64,000 bases of DNA, from assembly GCA_012845835.1 (NCBI GenBank), contig JABAKD010000002.1, positions 22,378,454 through 22,442,453 of the forward strand. The letters are read 5' to 3'. Shown piece after piece: positions 42,503 to 56,700 of the stretch. Every line of letters begins with the position of its first letter. Position 1 is the first letter of the stretch. The translations under genes were made by a program, and so were the position numbers. The notes under the pieces were generated by a model. The model worked only from the letters and a program-made list of their open reading frames with translations, was not told where the DNA came from and did no database searches. The DNA comes from Undaria pinnatifida (lineage: Eukaryota; Sar; Phaeophyceae; Laminariales; Alariaceae).

Positions 42503-44551
42503 AGTATACAAAGATAAAAGGGCTGTTGTTGTACCAGGTACGTATATCCCACAAAGCGTCAAGGAAGGGTCTCTAGATAAAGAGGTAATGGGAGAATGGG
42601 GGTATAGGGAAAACACGCCCGTGGCAGGTGCCCGCGCGTGCCCCGACCTGCCTCGATTCCAATGCTTGGACGCTCTGGCAAGACGCCCGCGGCCCATGCC
42701 AAGCACGCACATATTTTTATTTTCCTGCTCGGGTACATTGTTAGGGCTATAACGGCGCCGAGGCGCAGGAGAGGGCCAAAGGATCCCACCTTTCGACTCA
42801 AGTTGGGGGGGTATTCCCCCGCAATTCTGATAAATTTGTGTGACATAGCAAAGCCTTGGAAACAAACTGATGCAGTAGGGGCTTATGAGTGGTATTTCCC
42901 CTAGGCGATATTACGTCCGCGTCTGCGACAAGTCCATCTCGATGTCAATATAGCTGCGGTAAAGCATGCGATGTCCGTTTTGACCGAATGCACGCACGGA
43001 GGCTCTGAAAGAGGTCATTCGGAGTTGGGGAGGTGCGAGAAATTTACTTGATCCGTTACACCACAACTAAGTCGGTACACAATAATAACGGAATACACCC
43101 CGAAACGTTTTTCGATGTGAGACTACACTCAAGCCTTTCAAATCAGTGTTTACGTTCAGCGGGTAAGACACGAAGGCAGCAACCCTCGCGAGAAGTGTTT
43201 GCACAGGCGCGGGCGCCCAGAACAAAAAAGTATCTACGTTATCCCCCCCCTGTCCCGGCCAGGAGGCCCGAATCTAACAAAAAAAGGAGTGGGGGTCATG
43301 GATTTTTTTCTTGGTGCCGGTAAAGACAACAAGATCTCAAAAGATTGTGGCGTTTGCATCCCGAGCCATGTCTCAACACACTTACATGCGGGTGCGTTCG
43401 TCAAAGTTTTCCGACTACTTTGCTGCACGCCTCTGACCGACGAATATCCATTAGCCTCGACGTTGCAACTTTGTTACCTCTCCCACCGTGCCATTTCGGC
43501 CTCGGGATTTGCTCGCTAATCCTGACCCCCTCCCGTCGCGGTTCGCGGTTGACGAGAGGCAGGATTTTAATAAACAAAAAGTATATCGTAAGCCTAAAAA
43601 AACGTATTAAGGCCCAATTCGCCATCGTCGCCACGCTTTTGAGAACGTGCATCGCGATAGAGCATTGCGAGTGCTGCGACGTGGGGTGCTCCACACTTTT
43701 TTAAACGCGCATCGCTAAAGAAGCAGTGCGAGTGCTGGGATGCGGGGCGCTCAGTAGATTCAGTGACCACAACCATCGCCAGCGCCCACCACAAATAAAG
43801 TCATGTTCACACACCTTCGGCCCTAGAGTACTCCTGCGGCGGTGACAATCAAAAGAAATGCCGTCCCTCACTGCTATCCGTCGGCGATACACGCGCACTG
43901 TGGCAGTGATTCATCGCAATGTGGTGAGAAAACACTAGTACCTCTCTTTCTTTTACCATTGAGGCAACGTTCCGGGTGAGGGGCTGTTTAAAAACGCCGA
44001 CAGGGCGATCCCGAGACACGCATGCGGATGGCTCCCTCGCCATATAACCATAAACCAAACATAACATCTTCTAAACCTCGCTCAAACACCATAGATATTA
44101 CAAACGTACGATCAGCTGGTTAGCGCCTGCATTCTTCTTGGGCGCATTTTCTGGGTGCGCAACGTCCCAGGAAGGACCGGACATCCTAACAAAGCACATA
44201 ATTTTCGTCTCTAACCGCTGCAAAAACGCGGAATATCCGCCACTAACCGCAACACTCCAGCATTGTCCCGTCCGGTGCGGGGCAGCAGTCGCCCACGAGA
44301 GAAGCGCAGCCTTGATGGCTCGAGCACGCTCGCCCGCCCCCGCCCGTCGCTTCCGGCGGCGACGGCGACGACGAGTTACCGGTGGACGGGCTGGAAACGT
44401 GCTTGGCCCCACAGCACCCCAAGTAAGTTCCTCCTGCTGTCGGGCAACAGGTACCCTCTAAATTCAGTGTTAAACACCTTCGCACGTCAGGGCCGCGAAT
44501 TTAGGGTTGGACATCGGGCAGCGCAGAGAAAACAGACGGCGCACCGTTAAA

Positions 44552-45102
44552 ATAAAAAGGGAGATGTGAAAAACCAACGGCGCGGTCTGCAAGCGTAGGG
44601 TTGCCAGGAGCTGCGAAGGCTTTGGACACATAATCATGCCGCACGTGGTTCTCTGTGGTTTCTCAAACTACCAGTATAGCCCATCGGCGCGATGCACTTT
44701 GCTCCCGCACAAGCCTACGGCCCACTCAGGTTGGAATAAAAAGGGAGATGTGAATAACCAACGGCGCGGTCTGCAAGCGTAGGGTTGCCAGGAGCTGCGA
44801 AGGCTTTGGACACATAATCATGCCGCACGTGGTTCTCTGTGGTTTCTCAAACTACCAGTAGAGCCCATCGGCGCGATGCACTTTGCTCCCGCACAAGCCT
44901 ACGGCCCACTCAGGTTGGAATATAAAGGGAGATGTGGATAACCAACGGCGCGGTCTGCAAGCGTAGGGTTGCCAGGAGCTGCGAAGGCTTTGGACACATA
45001 ATCATGCCGCACGTGGTTCTCTGTGGTTTCTCAAACTACCAGTATAACCCATCGGCGCGATGCACTTTGCTCCCGCACAAGCCTACGGCCCACTCAGGTT
45101 GG
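44552..45102 (+). repeat. three tandem copies of a 184-bp unit
   Basis: Units start with GGGAGATGTG at 44559, 44743 and 44927, an exact spacing of 184 bp, with only a few substitutions (GTATAGCCC / GTAGAGCCC / GTATAACCC). The third ends at TCAGGTTGG 45102. The very high identity means recent duplication or homogenisation. No long frame is conserved through the copies. Confidence 0.95.
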
Positions 45103-47600
45103 TTCTTCCGCTGCTAAGTGCATGAATTAATAACGCTAACGAGGGCAACCACAGAAGACCACAAGAACGTGGGGAAGGGGGGTTATATCCTTGCAAAGGT
45201 TCCCGGCAAACACCAGATCTAAGTAGAGAAACAGGCAACAGACGTCGCAGTCCTAGGCACGCAGATCCCCCGTGATCACGGCAAGGCACAATGTCACAAA
45301 CCCCAGACGCGCCCAATGTTTGGTGGCATCACCATATCCTGCTGTTGGCCGGTTCTATCCTCTGCCGCTAGCCCGCACCCCCACCTGTCTGTATACCACC
45401 CACGCCGTCTACAACCAGGGTGCTTTCTAGCGCGCCATAAACAACGGTCAACGAGAGCTGGACGTGGCCAACTGTCTAGCGTCTTAAGCCGCAATAAGGC
45501 CGATTGTGCCCCTCCCCCAATCGGCGGCGACGTTCCTTTTTCCCCCTTCTCTGGCTTACCCTTCGTTCGAGGTGCAAAGAGCCAGGGGATCGACGTTCTT
45601 GGCCTGTGAGCTCTCTGGCGAGTTTTCCTGCTCGCAGCATGAAAGCATCTCCCCCGATACCGCAGGACAGCACAGGCCTGTCTTCAGGTTTAACGCCACG
45701 CACTGAGGGTTCGAGGAGCAAGATGACGGACCCTTGAATAGCGAGAAAAGACACCAAAAACAGTGGGCGTACAGAGGATTGGAGCGAAGTGAGACAGTTA
45801 ACCGATTTTAGCTCTTGATACGAAGGCCTGTGATTGGTTGGTCTCCATCCGAAATTCGCCAGTGCGCCTGCGCCCACGGCCAGCAAATACGCCCTCGAAA
45901 TCAATGAGGGGGGGGAGGTGCCAGCAACCAGGGTCCAGACAACACGCGTTGCCAGTCCACCATACCGAACATCGTAAGGCGGCCTGGTCGGGAGCGGCAC
46001 TGCACAGGGCCATGCCGTCCGTACCCAAGCCGACCAACCAACAACGACAGGGAGAGGTATACCGCAGGGAACAGAAAGAGAGGCAAAAAGTCGAAAACGA
46101 AGACACAGGGAAGGCGGCGTGAGAAACCTCTCCAAGCTCATGGTTCCATTGGCTGGTCTTTAGATCGCGCGTCCCCGATACATTTTGATATAACCATACG
46201 TGAGTTCGACGCTATGGACAGTGTATGTGACAGGAGAATGCGCCAAATTACACTCACCCTGCTCTTGATTGAGCGACCGCGTACGATGGCGGGCCCGATG
46301 TGCCTCGAGAAGACACCTTCATTTCACCCGCCTCAAAAAGTCTCATATCATCCCCCCTCAAAACCTACAGTGTCGCGCCCCGAAACTCCTAAGCGGAGCG
46401 ACAGCGAGCATGTCTTGTACATGGGGAATTACATAGCGTGGCTGCATGCACCGTCCCCCGACGGAATAAAACATGAAACAAGAATGTTCAAACCGGGCAT
46501 CAATTAATACCTCGGGGATCCCCTCTCCGCTTGGGCAACAACCCAGCCAGCGACCGTCCGCCGACGGACAGCATAACTTCTCCTGCGTTAGTCCCTACAA
46601 GAAAAACAGGAATGGCCGCAAGCAGATCGGGGCAGGCGCGCGGGGGAAGACCGAAGGTAGGAAGCATCACAATACCATTTTCCCGCAGAGCGAGAAAGAG
46701 CGGCGCAGGTCCATCCCTCACATGATCAGCAAAACAAATTCTAGCGGGCGGTCCGTTTAAAAGCCCCGCAGAGGCGGCTACCGGCACGGACTGCCACCCT
46801 ATGGCGAGCATGCTAGAGAACCCATACGAGGAAAAAAAATGGTGAGATCACTCACGAAGTCTAAACAGGGAAACGAGCACTTCGTGCAAAACCTTTGGGG
46901 ACCTTTGCCTCCGAACATTGCACAAAACTCGCGAAATTAGACAGCAAAACAAACCAGTCCAAGCAGCAGTAGTGCCAGTGTATCCGGGAGCTACAGCCGG
47001 AACCTCGAACATAGCAAGCTTCTGCAGCACAATTAGTATGGTCATCGAATCACCGTTCGATTACAAACAACCACGCGCGCGCCACAAAAGTATACTGCTG
47101 TGCGATCATCGCCACTGAACTCCACAAGGACGCGTTATATTCTGCCCCAAACTTCCGATCGCCGTTTTTGTGCGTAACCCCACGAGTTTTCAGGCTGGGA
47201 AGAATGAAGCGCTCTCACCCTTGCGTTGCATGCGGAATTCGCCTGGCACTGCGGTAAGACCTTGACCTCCGACTTGAAGGCGGTTTCGTTGTATGCTTCC
47301 ATTGCTGTGACCAATGGCAGCCGGCACGAAAGAGCAGGCGTGGGTCACCGGGGGGTAGATAGAGGAGGCGGGGATGGGGGGGGCAGCGGGAATGATAAAA
47401 ATACCTTCAAAAGGTATCAGGCGACTCCGACGTCCTACAAACGGAGGGAGGGGACTCTCTTCACCAAGTTGTACTCGACAACTAAGGAACAGAAACAGAC
47501 AGGAGGAATCGTAAGAGGCACCACGCCTCGCGCCTCGCGACATAACGCGGCGCGAGGCTTGACGAAAAAACTCCGAGGTAAGATTACCAAACTTAAGCAG
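45103..47600. other. intergenic, downstream of the GH81 gene
   Basis: The longest frame (45476-46141, - strand, 221 codons) has biased, non-family composition. It may be 3' sequence of the GH81 transcript or chance in GC-rich DNA. Nothing else supported. Confidence 0.35.
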
Positions 47601-47788
47601 CTAACACATAACGCAGGAAACAAACAGCAGCCGTGTCGTACCTCCTTGCGGCCGAGTTGCTATCCAGTACAGGCTGTTCGTCTTGGAGTTGCCCGCATCG
47701 AACACGTCGATCTCAGTGATGTTCACCCACGCTTCTAATGGAAGGACTACGGCCCCCGCGAGGGACACGAAGCCGGCCCACTGCGGAC
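47601..47788 (-). CDS. GH81 exon 13 (C-terminus)
   Basis: Acceptor TCCTCAG|GT. Encodes PQWAGFVSLAGAVVLPLEAW then DAGNSKTNSLYWIATRPQGG and a 13-residue tail to TAG 47603-47601. The conserved part ends at ATRP, where the family usually ends. A GTACGA donor at 47641 could lead to another exon. Confidence 0.88.
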
Positions 47789-50700
47789 CTGAGGAGCACT
47801 CGAAGAGGTGCAGAGATGCAAAGGAAGGAAAACAACGAACGAAAGCGGAGTAAACTTGGTCAGTAGGGAGGGGAGGATGGGGGGGGGGCGTACTCATGCT
47901 GCTTGCCTCAGTCATTTGACCATTGACCACACATCTCAGGGTGGGGTGGGGGGGGTCATAATCTGCAATCCTCAGTCGTTTGGCGGATTTCCGTGTCGTC
48001 CCGGTTGGTACCTCGCAATTTTGTGGGTTCTGCGGGCAGTATTTCCGATGGTTGTGGCAGAATGGGCACGGGGATAGGGAACCGGTCGGGAGACAAAGAA
48101 ACAGGCACGAACAAAAATAAAAAACACGACTCTCGGCTTACTGTAGCATTTCGTTGACAGATCAAGGTTCTCGGAGTTAGACACTGGTTCCGACAGCACT
48201 TACGCTTTGTCTAGCATATTTCAGACGGCGTTCCCAACCTTGTGCTGAGCAACTTCTCTGCAAGGCACAACAGAGATCCCACCGGACTCGGTTTCAACAA
48301 GACACAAAGCAAAAGCATCATAACTCCAACCATAAAAAGTGCCAACCAAACAAACAAGGAGCAATGCCTGGTGACTACAGTCTCAGCATATCACCACCAA
48401 GCCGGTCTGGTTGGGGAATGTCCCCACAATCTATTTTTCAATCGGCCACAGTACGGGAGACGCGCGTTCGACAAGCGCACACGGGAAACATGTCATTTCC
48501 ACAGCTGCAGAAACAAAGTGCAACTAAACACTCCAGATCTTCCGTCGCAACAGTTGAGAAAATTAAATTTCCACGCTTGTCATGCCCTAATATTCTCCTT
48601 TCCCTCCCCCTCTCCCGCCCTCCAGCTTCCTCGCGCGTTCAACATTTCTTCGGAAAAGAAGCCACTGCTGTCGTGCAAAGATGGAGACGGCGGCTGGGGC
48701 GGCGGCGAGGACTAAAGGTACGCACCTAGGCCGGGATCGTTGAACGCAGTCTCCAACACCGGCCATTCTTGCTCCATAAAATCTCGCCCCAAGAGCTCCT
48801 CCGTGATGGGCGTAAACGGGAGCATGTTGATACCATGGACGTACTCCACGTCATCGCCAAACCTGTTGGCGTCGACAACACCATATAAGTATGGCGTGTG
48901 CACGTGCGAGCGAGAGATGAACGAACACCACGGTGAGCGGCGGCGGCGGTGGTGGTGGAAGCACGGGTTTAGAGGAGTCGGGATGGAGCGCGGGAACGCT
49001 CTGCGAATGGTGTTGGCTCGTGCAGTGGCACCGTACATCCCCCAGCTTGTAATACTTCGAAAGCAAAATCGCCGAAAGACGGCAAGAGGTCCAGGTCTAG
49101 AAAACTGCAAGGTTGTCGTGTAAGTCGTACGGCCAACTGCACAGAAAGACGACCATCGAACATGGTGATAGCAGAAAAGTACGCAAAACACAGAACACAA
49201 CGAATCGAGAGAAAGACACGAGAGCGGCGGTGAACGAAAACTAGAGAACCCATGCGGGTGCAACCCGACTAATGGGAACCGTGGAGACGCAGCAAGACAA
49301 GGCAGCCAACACAAGAAACGGATGCATACCATCTAACAGTTAACACTACCCAAGGCACACACGTCTATCGATGGCTGCAAATTGATTGCCACACAGCATG
49401 ATGGACGCTGCTGACGTCGCAATCGCTTCTCCTGGTGGCGAAAAAGCTGTCCGCATGGCACAGGTCTCAAAAAGGACGCAAGGCGGCCTCGTGGGGGCGG
49501 GGGAGGGGCAATACGAACCGAAGCGCCTTGACAAGTGCCACAGCCGAACATCGTAGCGGAAGCGAGCACGAAAGGCGTTCAACCTGAAACATTCAGGAGG
49601 GGATGAAAATGCATCCCAGGTTTGAGGAACCCCGCGTAACGATCAACGCCAACAGGGAACGGGCAAAAGCAGCGAAATGTGATCGTTCTCTTACTCGAGT
49701 TTTGCGCCTGCCGCGTTCCTCTCACCACGTCAGCTGCACCGCCTCGAGCGACGCCACCATACCAACCATGCGGTGGGACGAAAAGAACGAGTCGTAAACC
49801 TGTGGATCCGACAACCGAGACAAACCAGGGAAGTTGGATCCGACAACCGAGACAAACCACGGAAGTGAGATTAGAGGGGGGGGGGGGTTACGAATGACAG
49901 CCAATTGCAACGAGCCAAGAACATGTGCACACCAACACACAAATACACTATCTGTGCCACAGTCGAACAGCGCTCACCGGCGGTACCAACACAGGCGGGA
50001 CGCAGGGCAATAAGTTATTGGATGTCACAACGACGCACAACACCGATAAAACAGTAATCCCTTGAAACGCCGGCAACCAAGAGGTCATCGGGAGAGGGGT
50101 GGAGGACAGCTCTAGGCACCATGCGTGCGAGCCCTCGGACTGCTCCTGCCATGTCATGTCACAAACATGGTCCGGCATCAGTTTTCGCTCCGAACAGGGG
50201 GGTCCGAGACTACAATCGTGGTCAACTTTCATTGCTCGTGCTATCCTTCGACGGCAGAACGAGTACGCCTGCATGGGTTCCAACCACCGGTACTGACTCA
50301 AGGTGCATACATGTGCATGCATGGGAGTAACTTGCCCTGTTGGGCGGGGTGTGCGTGGAATGTTTCCGGGGAGGGACTGCTGTAGCCGGCGACACCAAAA
50401 ACAATTTTTGCTGCCGCCTAATCCGACTGTCCTGAGTGGGCCGGTTCGTTTTCGCTCGGATTGCACTGCAGTTTGATTATCGCTGTGTTTATTTTGCAAG
50501 CACCTAAACCGCCCGGTTGGAACGTTATGTGCGTAGGCTCCAATTCCGTTTTTTTCCGTCAGGACACTCGCACCATATACCAGTTAATGCATGCGTACCT
50601 GGTATGCCGTACGGCATTCTGGCGGGCGAGAACTCGGTCCATCAGGTCTACGCTGTGGCCTACCACGGACTAACAGGCGGGCAGGTCAGCCGCATTGCTA

Positions 50701-53700
50701 TCCAACATAGAAACATACAACAACGCTCTCTCCCGCGCGTACCCCGTTGTCGTCCGGCATTTGCCAGTACTTCCGTGCGGCCCGTATTTCCATCGCCAGC
50801 AGCACCCTGCCCCAGTCCCGCATCCCGGTATCCCCGACGGCCAGCCCAAGGAGGTACACACCGTAATAGGCGTTGATGCTTTCGGAAACGCTCTCTTGGG
50901 ACTTACCGTCCCCCTGCGAGAACAGCCCCGAGGTCCAGCTGTGGCCATCGTAAAAGTCCTGTTCGCCGTTTTTAATCAGGGGAGACGGAAAGGTGGTGGC
51001 AGAAACCGGGAAAAGAAGACGGAGTGTGTGTCAGATTAGGGCCATAGGGTTTGAGGGCGTTGGTGTGCGTTATGGAATGGCAGGTTTAACGATGAGAGAA
51101 GCAGTGAAGTGAAAATCAGGGGAGGGAGGGGGGTGAAAGAGCACCTGCTGTGCGACATTCGAATCATGCGGGCGACTGAAATCGTTCAAGTAGAAAACCC
51201 GTGGCCATGGGATGGATACAAAGGCGGTACTCGGTGATTGAAGCGATTCAGTTGATTCCCCTCATGGTGGGGTGCAGGAAGCCCGTTTCATGTGTCAATT
51301 AACAATAGCACTCGTTAGACGGCCAATGCGACTGATATTACGCTGGCGTGGAAGAGAGTATTGGTTCGAGTGGGAGTGCGCACAACGAGTATACAACCAT
51401 CGGGGGAAGGGGATGATAAACATCCATGTGTTCGTAATGACGCTGATATGGTCTGCGGAAGGGGAGAGAGGGGAACGCGGGCAAGACGGGGGCTTCGGGG
51501 GGGTGCGGAGGGCACAATGAAGCAGCAACTATATACAACCTAATTCACGCGACAAACGACATGAGTCCGAGAGTAGATAACACGATCGTGCCTACTGTAG
51601 GTGCTTGGTTGAACTCGGTGGGGTATGTGGATGCTCGCGATTGTTTGGAGGCGGAAGCGGCATCCATTAGTAGCAACAAATAGGTTTTGACAACAAAGAC
51701 GTTTAACTGCAAGGGGATTCTGGTTTTCGTGGTGTAAGTGATGGGCTCGTGTGACGCCCCGGCTACCGATGAAGGCCACGGTAGGGGGGTCATGTTTAGG
51801 GCCTCTCGTTTCGGCTGCTCCGAGCCACTGACGCGAGAGTGCCGGCTCAAGTTATTGTCGGGTATACAAGCTGTTGCTGAGCGTTGCGGGCTGGCGACGT
51901 GCACTGGCATAGTACTGGTTTGTGACGCTGTTCCAACGAAACGAACAAACTCTGAAATGCTACGTTGAAAGTGGAGGTACAGAGCCACTCGCGCGGCGGT
52001 AAAAAAGGGGGTATAACATTATTTTACTATAACGCCGTAGCCTACGTCTACCCGAAAACTACCACAACGGCTCACGCTTCAAATTTTATCCCGACGGAAC
52101 ACTGACGCTAAGAGATGAACATCTGGACCATCGCGTAACAGTAACCTCCCCGCAGAGTCACCAACGGAAGACAGAGTACAGTATTGAAAATCGACAACGC
52201 CATAACAGCAGAAGCAAGAGCAAGAGCAAGCGATGGCCTACAGGGTAAGTCAAATGACGGCTGGCATCGACAACAAGATTGCGAAAGTCATAATAATAGC
52301 AGCATCAACGACAAGACAACCGCAACAACTCTACCTTCTGACGGGCGACCGGAAAGTTCTTCGACCCTCCCCGCCCGGCGATGTCCTCCACCAAAAACTC
52401 GAGTTGCTTCTTGTACGTGCGATGGAAGGCTGGATGAAACTTCGTTAGGACTGCCGCCGCGTAGATCAAGTACCCGTAGTGGTACGTATGGTCGTTGTAC
52501 CAGGCGTTGCCAAAGTCCGCGTTCTGGTCGTTGAGCCCATCCTTGGTGACAATCCCTCCCCAGGTCTTATCGTACACCAGAAGATCCTGTCCGCATGAGA
52601 CGCGCGTGCTCTCTAGCGGCAATCAATATAACCAAGGAGAGCGGCATCCCGGGCGAAACGCCGATCTCAAACTTCCTCAACACTCTCGACAAAACAGGCG
52701 GCACGCGTTTGTCTCTTTTGCAGGCCCACACAACATTGCAGAGTCAACACCACCCGCAAAAGCCGTTCGCGAAACGTTCCTCTCCCCAGCACACACTCAT
52801 TCAAGCTGCCAACAACACAATCGGGCCAAGAAAAGCGAGCGCCAAAAACGGCAAAGGGCTGTCAAAAAAAACTTATAGAGCGCATCATTTTTTTTTGTTT
52901 GGTTTCCCTTGTACCTCGTTGTCGTTCTTCATCCAGGGGGTGAGATAGGCACTGATCGTGGCCAGTGCAGTGTCTCTGGAGCCATCGTCCCCTTGCAAAT
53001 TGGAGAGCGCATACACAGAGAGACATCATCGTGCCAGCATTTTTGAAAGGAGTCATCTGGTTAGTCGATGGACAATATTAATAGTTGTCAAGTGAAGTCA
53101 TTCACAGGAGCGTCTCTTGAGGCACCATGATCGTGCCCTTACGAAATGTATTTCTGTCTCTCCACTCGTAGTGCGCGGGCGCCCATGGCACAAAAAACAT
53201 GCAAATTCTTCAACACAAAGAAGAGGGTAAGCGACTACGAACGGCCGCAGTGAACGCAGCCCACAAGCTACGCATTTGCACGCCCTGAGTTTCTCAACGA
53301 CAGGCTCGACCACGTTGTTACCGTCCCATAAGTAGCTTGGTTTCGTATGTATTTGTGTACAATACCAAGCACAACAAACATCCACCCGGATTGTTGTCCA
53401 TTATATAATTATATCCCTATCGATGCGCGCCGCATCGCCCGTGAGTTAACTTCTCTTCGATGTATCCTCGCCCATGAATGAACCTCCTCTAGACGGATCC
53501 TCGGACACTGCCGAGGTGGTGGAAGAAAGAGGGGTCGAGGTAGTGAGTCATCTTTGTTGGTGGTGGTCTTGTTTTTGCCCACGCCACGCTCCCAGCCCAG
53601 AACCAAAACCCTCACCTAGCTCGTCGGCGATAAGCGCAAGCCTGGCCATCCGCGCAATTTCCTTGCCGAAGCCGTACACATCCGGGGCGGTCGGGAGGGT

Positions 53701-56700
53701 GGTGTGCAGATCGTCGGCTAGGGCTTTCCTCACCTGCTGCTCCCACGACAGGGACAGCAGTGGGTCGTCGATGCCCACAGAGGCCTCGTGTAGCGTCGTC
53801 TTCGCGGTCCACGCAGTATCTGTCAAGTTGTCGCGCATCTTCCAAACGGCTCCGACGATTCCCGTCATTGGCCCCTTTTATGAAGTTTTTCGCGTTTGGT
53901 ACGACACCAAAAAACGTGGCATGTTTTTTGAGCAGGCGGAGTTTCGCGGGGCGAGCGGGAACAACAATGAATGGTTCGGCACACCCAGTGCCGAACGCGG
54001 AACGGGGAAAAGGGAAACGGAAGTCAGGCACAGTTGGCGAAGAGCCGGCTTGAATCCGACCAGACAGATAAAGGCCTGTTGGGTTAGAGCAACGCACGGA
54101 GCGGGCTGCTTCGAGCATAGCCTCAACCGTTCTCCAAAGGTCCGTCCGTATGATAACTCGTACCCTCCACACTAGGCTCTCAAGTTAACCCCTTCAGAAC
54201 TGCACCAACGTTTTAGGGGGGGAAACACTTGGAATCGGTATGGGGTTTTTCTTGCTATAGTAAATGAGCTGCTACTCGCGCATGCTTCACTGTAGGGCAT
54301 TGTGGACTCCTCGAGCCCCACCCTTCCCTCACCTTGATGCACTGATAGCTGTCCTTCATCACGAACGCCGCGTCTTGCCCGTTCGCCCCAACCAAGGTAT
54401 CCACGTGGTGAGGCAACGCCATCATCAACAGGTCGCCAAACCCGTCCTTCGCCCACACGTACCTGCGAGCGAGAGCGCGTGCCACCGCCACGAACAGCGT
54501 GAGAAATGTCAAGAAGCACTTCCAACGACACAAGTGGTCAAGAATCGCTTCCAACTACACAGATGGTCACGAATCGCTTCCAACGGATAGAGGGGGGCGC
54601 CCATTCTCTCGCGTTGAAACAAGCAACATCGTGGCGCCAAACCGATGGCAACGGGGTCGTCGGGAAAGGCCTGCAACCCCGGTCGTCAAGTGTAGTTTGT
54701 ACTGACGGAGTTTCAAGTATTTCTCACGAACTCGAAGCGCTTCCGCCGACCTTGCTTTGTCTCGTCTAACGTGACGAACTGCTACCAGCTTCACAGTCAC
54801 GTTTTCTCGGTTCCTGCTTCCTCGCCTACCTCCCACAGAAAACCGGGACCGCAAACCCATTCAATGACGACGGTCCTAAAAGCAACACGGGTACATAATA
54901 TTGCTCTGCGCTTCGTAAGCTGTCAGGATTGCCGTTTTTGGTTTTGGCAAAACGACGTACCCAGCCGTGTCAGGGACCCTCTACATTGGGCGCTCGGGTT
55001 CGACAAAAAACGTAAACAGGGCGACAAAACCAATATCCGCTCTGACGCAAACGGGCGACCTCGACGATCTTTGGAGTTGCCCTGATAAACGAACCATGGC
55101 CGCGCGGGGAAAGCCCCTATGAGAACGACAAAAAACGCAAACATGCTCGGGCTGAGGTTCAAGTCCGGATTCACCTCGTCTCCATCTCGTCATCATACAC
55201 TGAAAAATCGACTCTGCCACCCCGTGGATAAGCGTACGCGTGGCGAGTCAGAGTCTTCTCGCTATCTTCGTCCCACGGATGCGGCAGCACAGCCACGCGC
55301 ACGATGCCTGAAAAGGGTCTCTCCATCTGACAAAATCGGACACAACCAATCACGGACGCGCGGTGGGGAACACGCTGGTATTGCGGGTGCGTTTCATATT
55401 AAACCTTTCACACCAGCCGGTGTTTGCCAGCGGCACATGCGGTTGGTACGGACAGGAAGACCTCAAGGGAGGGGTTGGGGTGCAGTGTCGATGCCGTGGA
55501 CGGCATACTCACCCCAATCTGTGGGGGGTGAGCGACACATTTGAGGGACGCCCATGCATCCCAGCGCGTCTTGTAGAGAAACGTGTGGCGGACATGAGTG
55601 TGTTGGTGGGGCGTGCCTCCAGCCAGAGCGGTGTCATGAGCTGATGGCAACAACAGCCACCGGCGGCAAGCTCGGCATCTCGACCAAGGGCGATGGTGTG
55701 CTTGTTGCTGCTTACTGCACAAACAATCCGCAACGGAGGTCGAAGGAACAAAACCAAAAACCCATCACAATCACGGAAATAACGATTACATAAGGTATGC
55801 TCGACGCAACCCCTCCGCCAAACGTGACTCTTTATTTCCGGGCATAACGCGCTTTGCCGTCGAAACCGTAAGCAACCGCCCAGTATGCAGCTGGTGACGA
55901 CGCTCGAAAAACGCGCACTCACCTCAACCTCGTGCTCGGAAACCAGCTTCCACGTCACCGACTCGGACGTAAAAACGAGCCAAGTCTCCCAGTTGCTGAG
56001 CGCCAGCTTAAATGTGGTCCCGTGCATGGAAGACCCCACCTTAGCCGCCTCACCGTCCACCTTGAGATAACAAGGTAACACCCGGGACAGATGGCACCGT
56101 ATCGAACCATGCGGTTGGACAGTGGTGCACTTCAGCGCCATCTTCACACGGAGCGCATTTGCGGACCGCAGGCTGGGTGTATCTAAATGGCCCTTGCCCA
56201 CTCAGAGGGCATACATCGAGCGAGGGGCGAGCGTCGTCGCATTCGCTGACAATGCACGTAAATGCACGGCCAACCGAGGCGCGGGCATCGAGGAGCACCG
56301 TCGCTCGACGTTCACAACATACTGTGTTCGACCGGAGCTCCTCACCCATAAGAAAACGCCCGCGTCTACTGAAAAGCCTCACGCCCGAAAAAAACAAAAT
56401 TCCCGCGATGACTAAAGGTTGCTGAAGATAACAAAACGGCTGCGGCTTCGGCGTGTGTCGCAACAAAACATTCTGAAAAAATAGCAGCTTAATGTGGATA
56501 GCGTTACTGGTACGCTGCCGAGCACAAGATATCGATACCGATGATTTCCTATGAAACCGCAATACAGAACCAAGGATAGCAGGCAGCAGCAGGGACGGTG
56601 CTGGGTCTCGATCGGGGAAGGGGCGGCACCCTATCATCCAAACGTATCTCCGCCTATCCCCCTCACCTCGAGTATGTTGCCGTTGCTCTTAATGTGAGGG

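Larger units (their letters stand above)
41037..44550. other. intergenic, no gene supported
   Basis: Mostly low-complexity and unique sequence. A B-box-like GGTTCGAGTCTTGCC lies at 41391-41405 without a good A box. (ATT)n tracts lie at about 41820-41880 and 42449-42502. A tandem pair of ~72 bp units (AACGTGCATCGCGATAGAG plus GCGAGTGCTG) lies at about 43640-43755. Confidence 0.4.

Noticed and set aside
45476-46141. 221-codon frame on the - strand
   Set aside because: No recognisable domain, biased composition, and it lies past the natural end of the GH81 protein.
47226-47738. 170-codon + strand frame
   Set aside because: It is partly antisense to GH81 exon 13, with low-complexity Gly/Lys content. 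Treated as a shadow.
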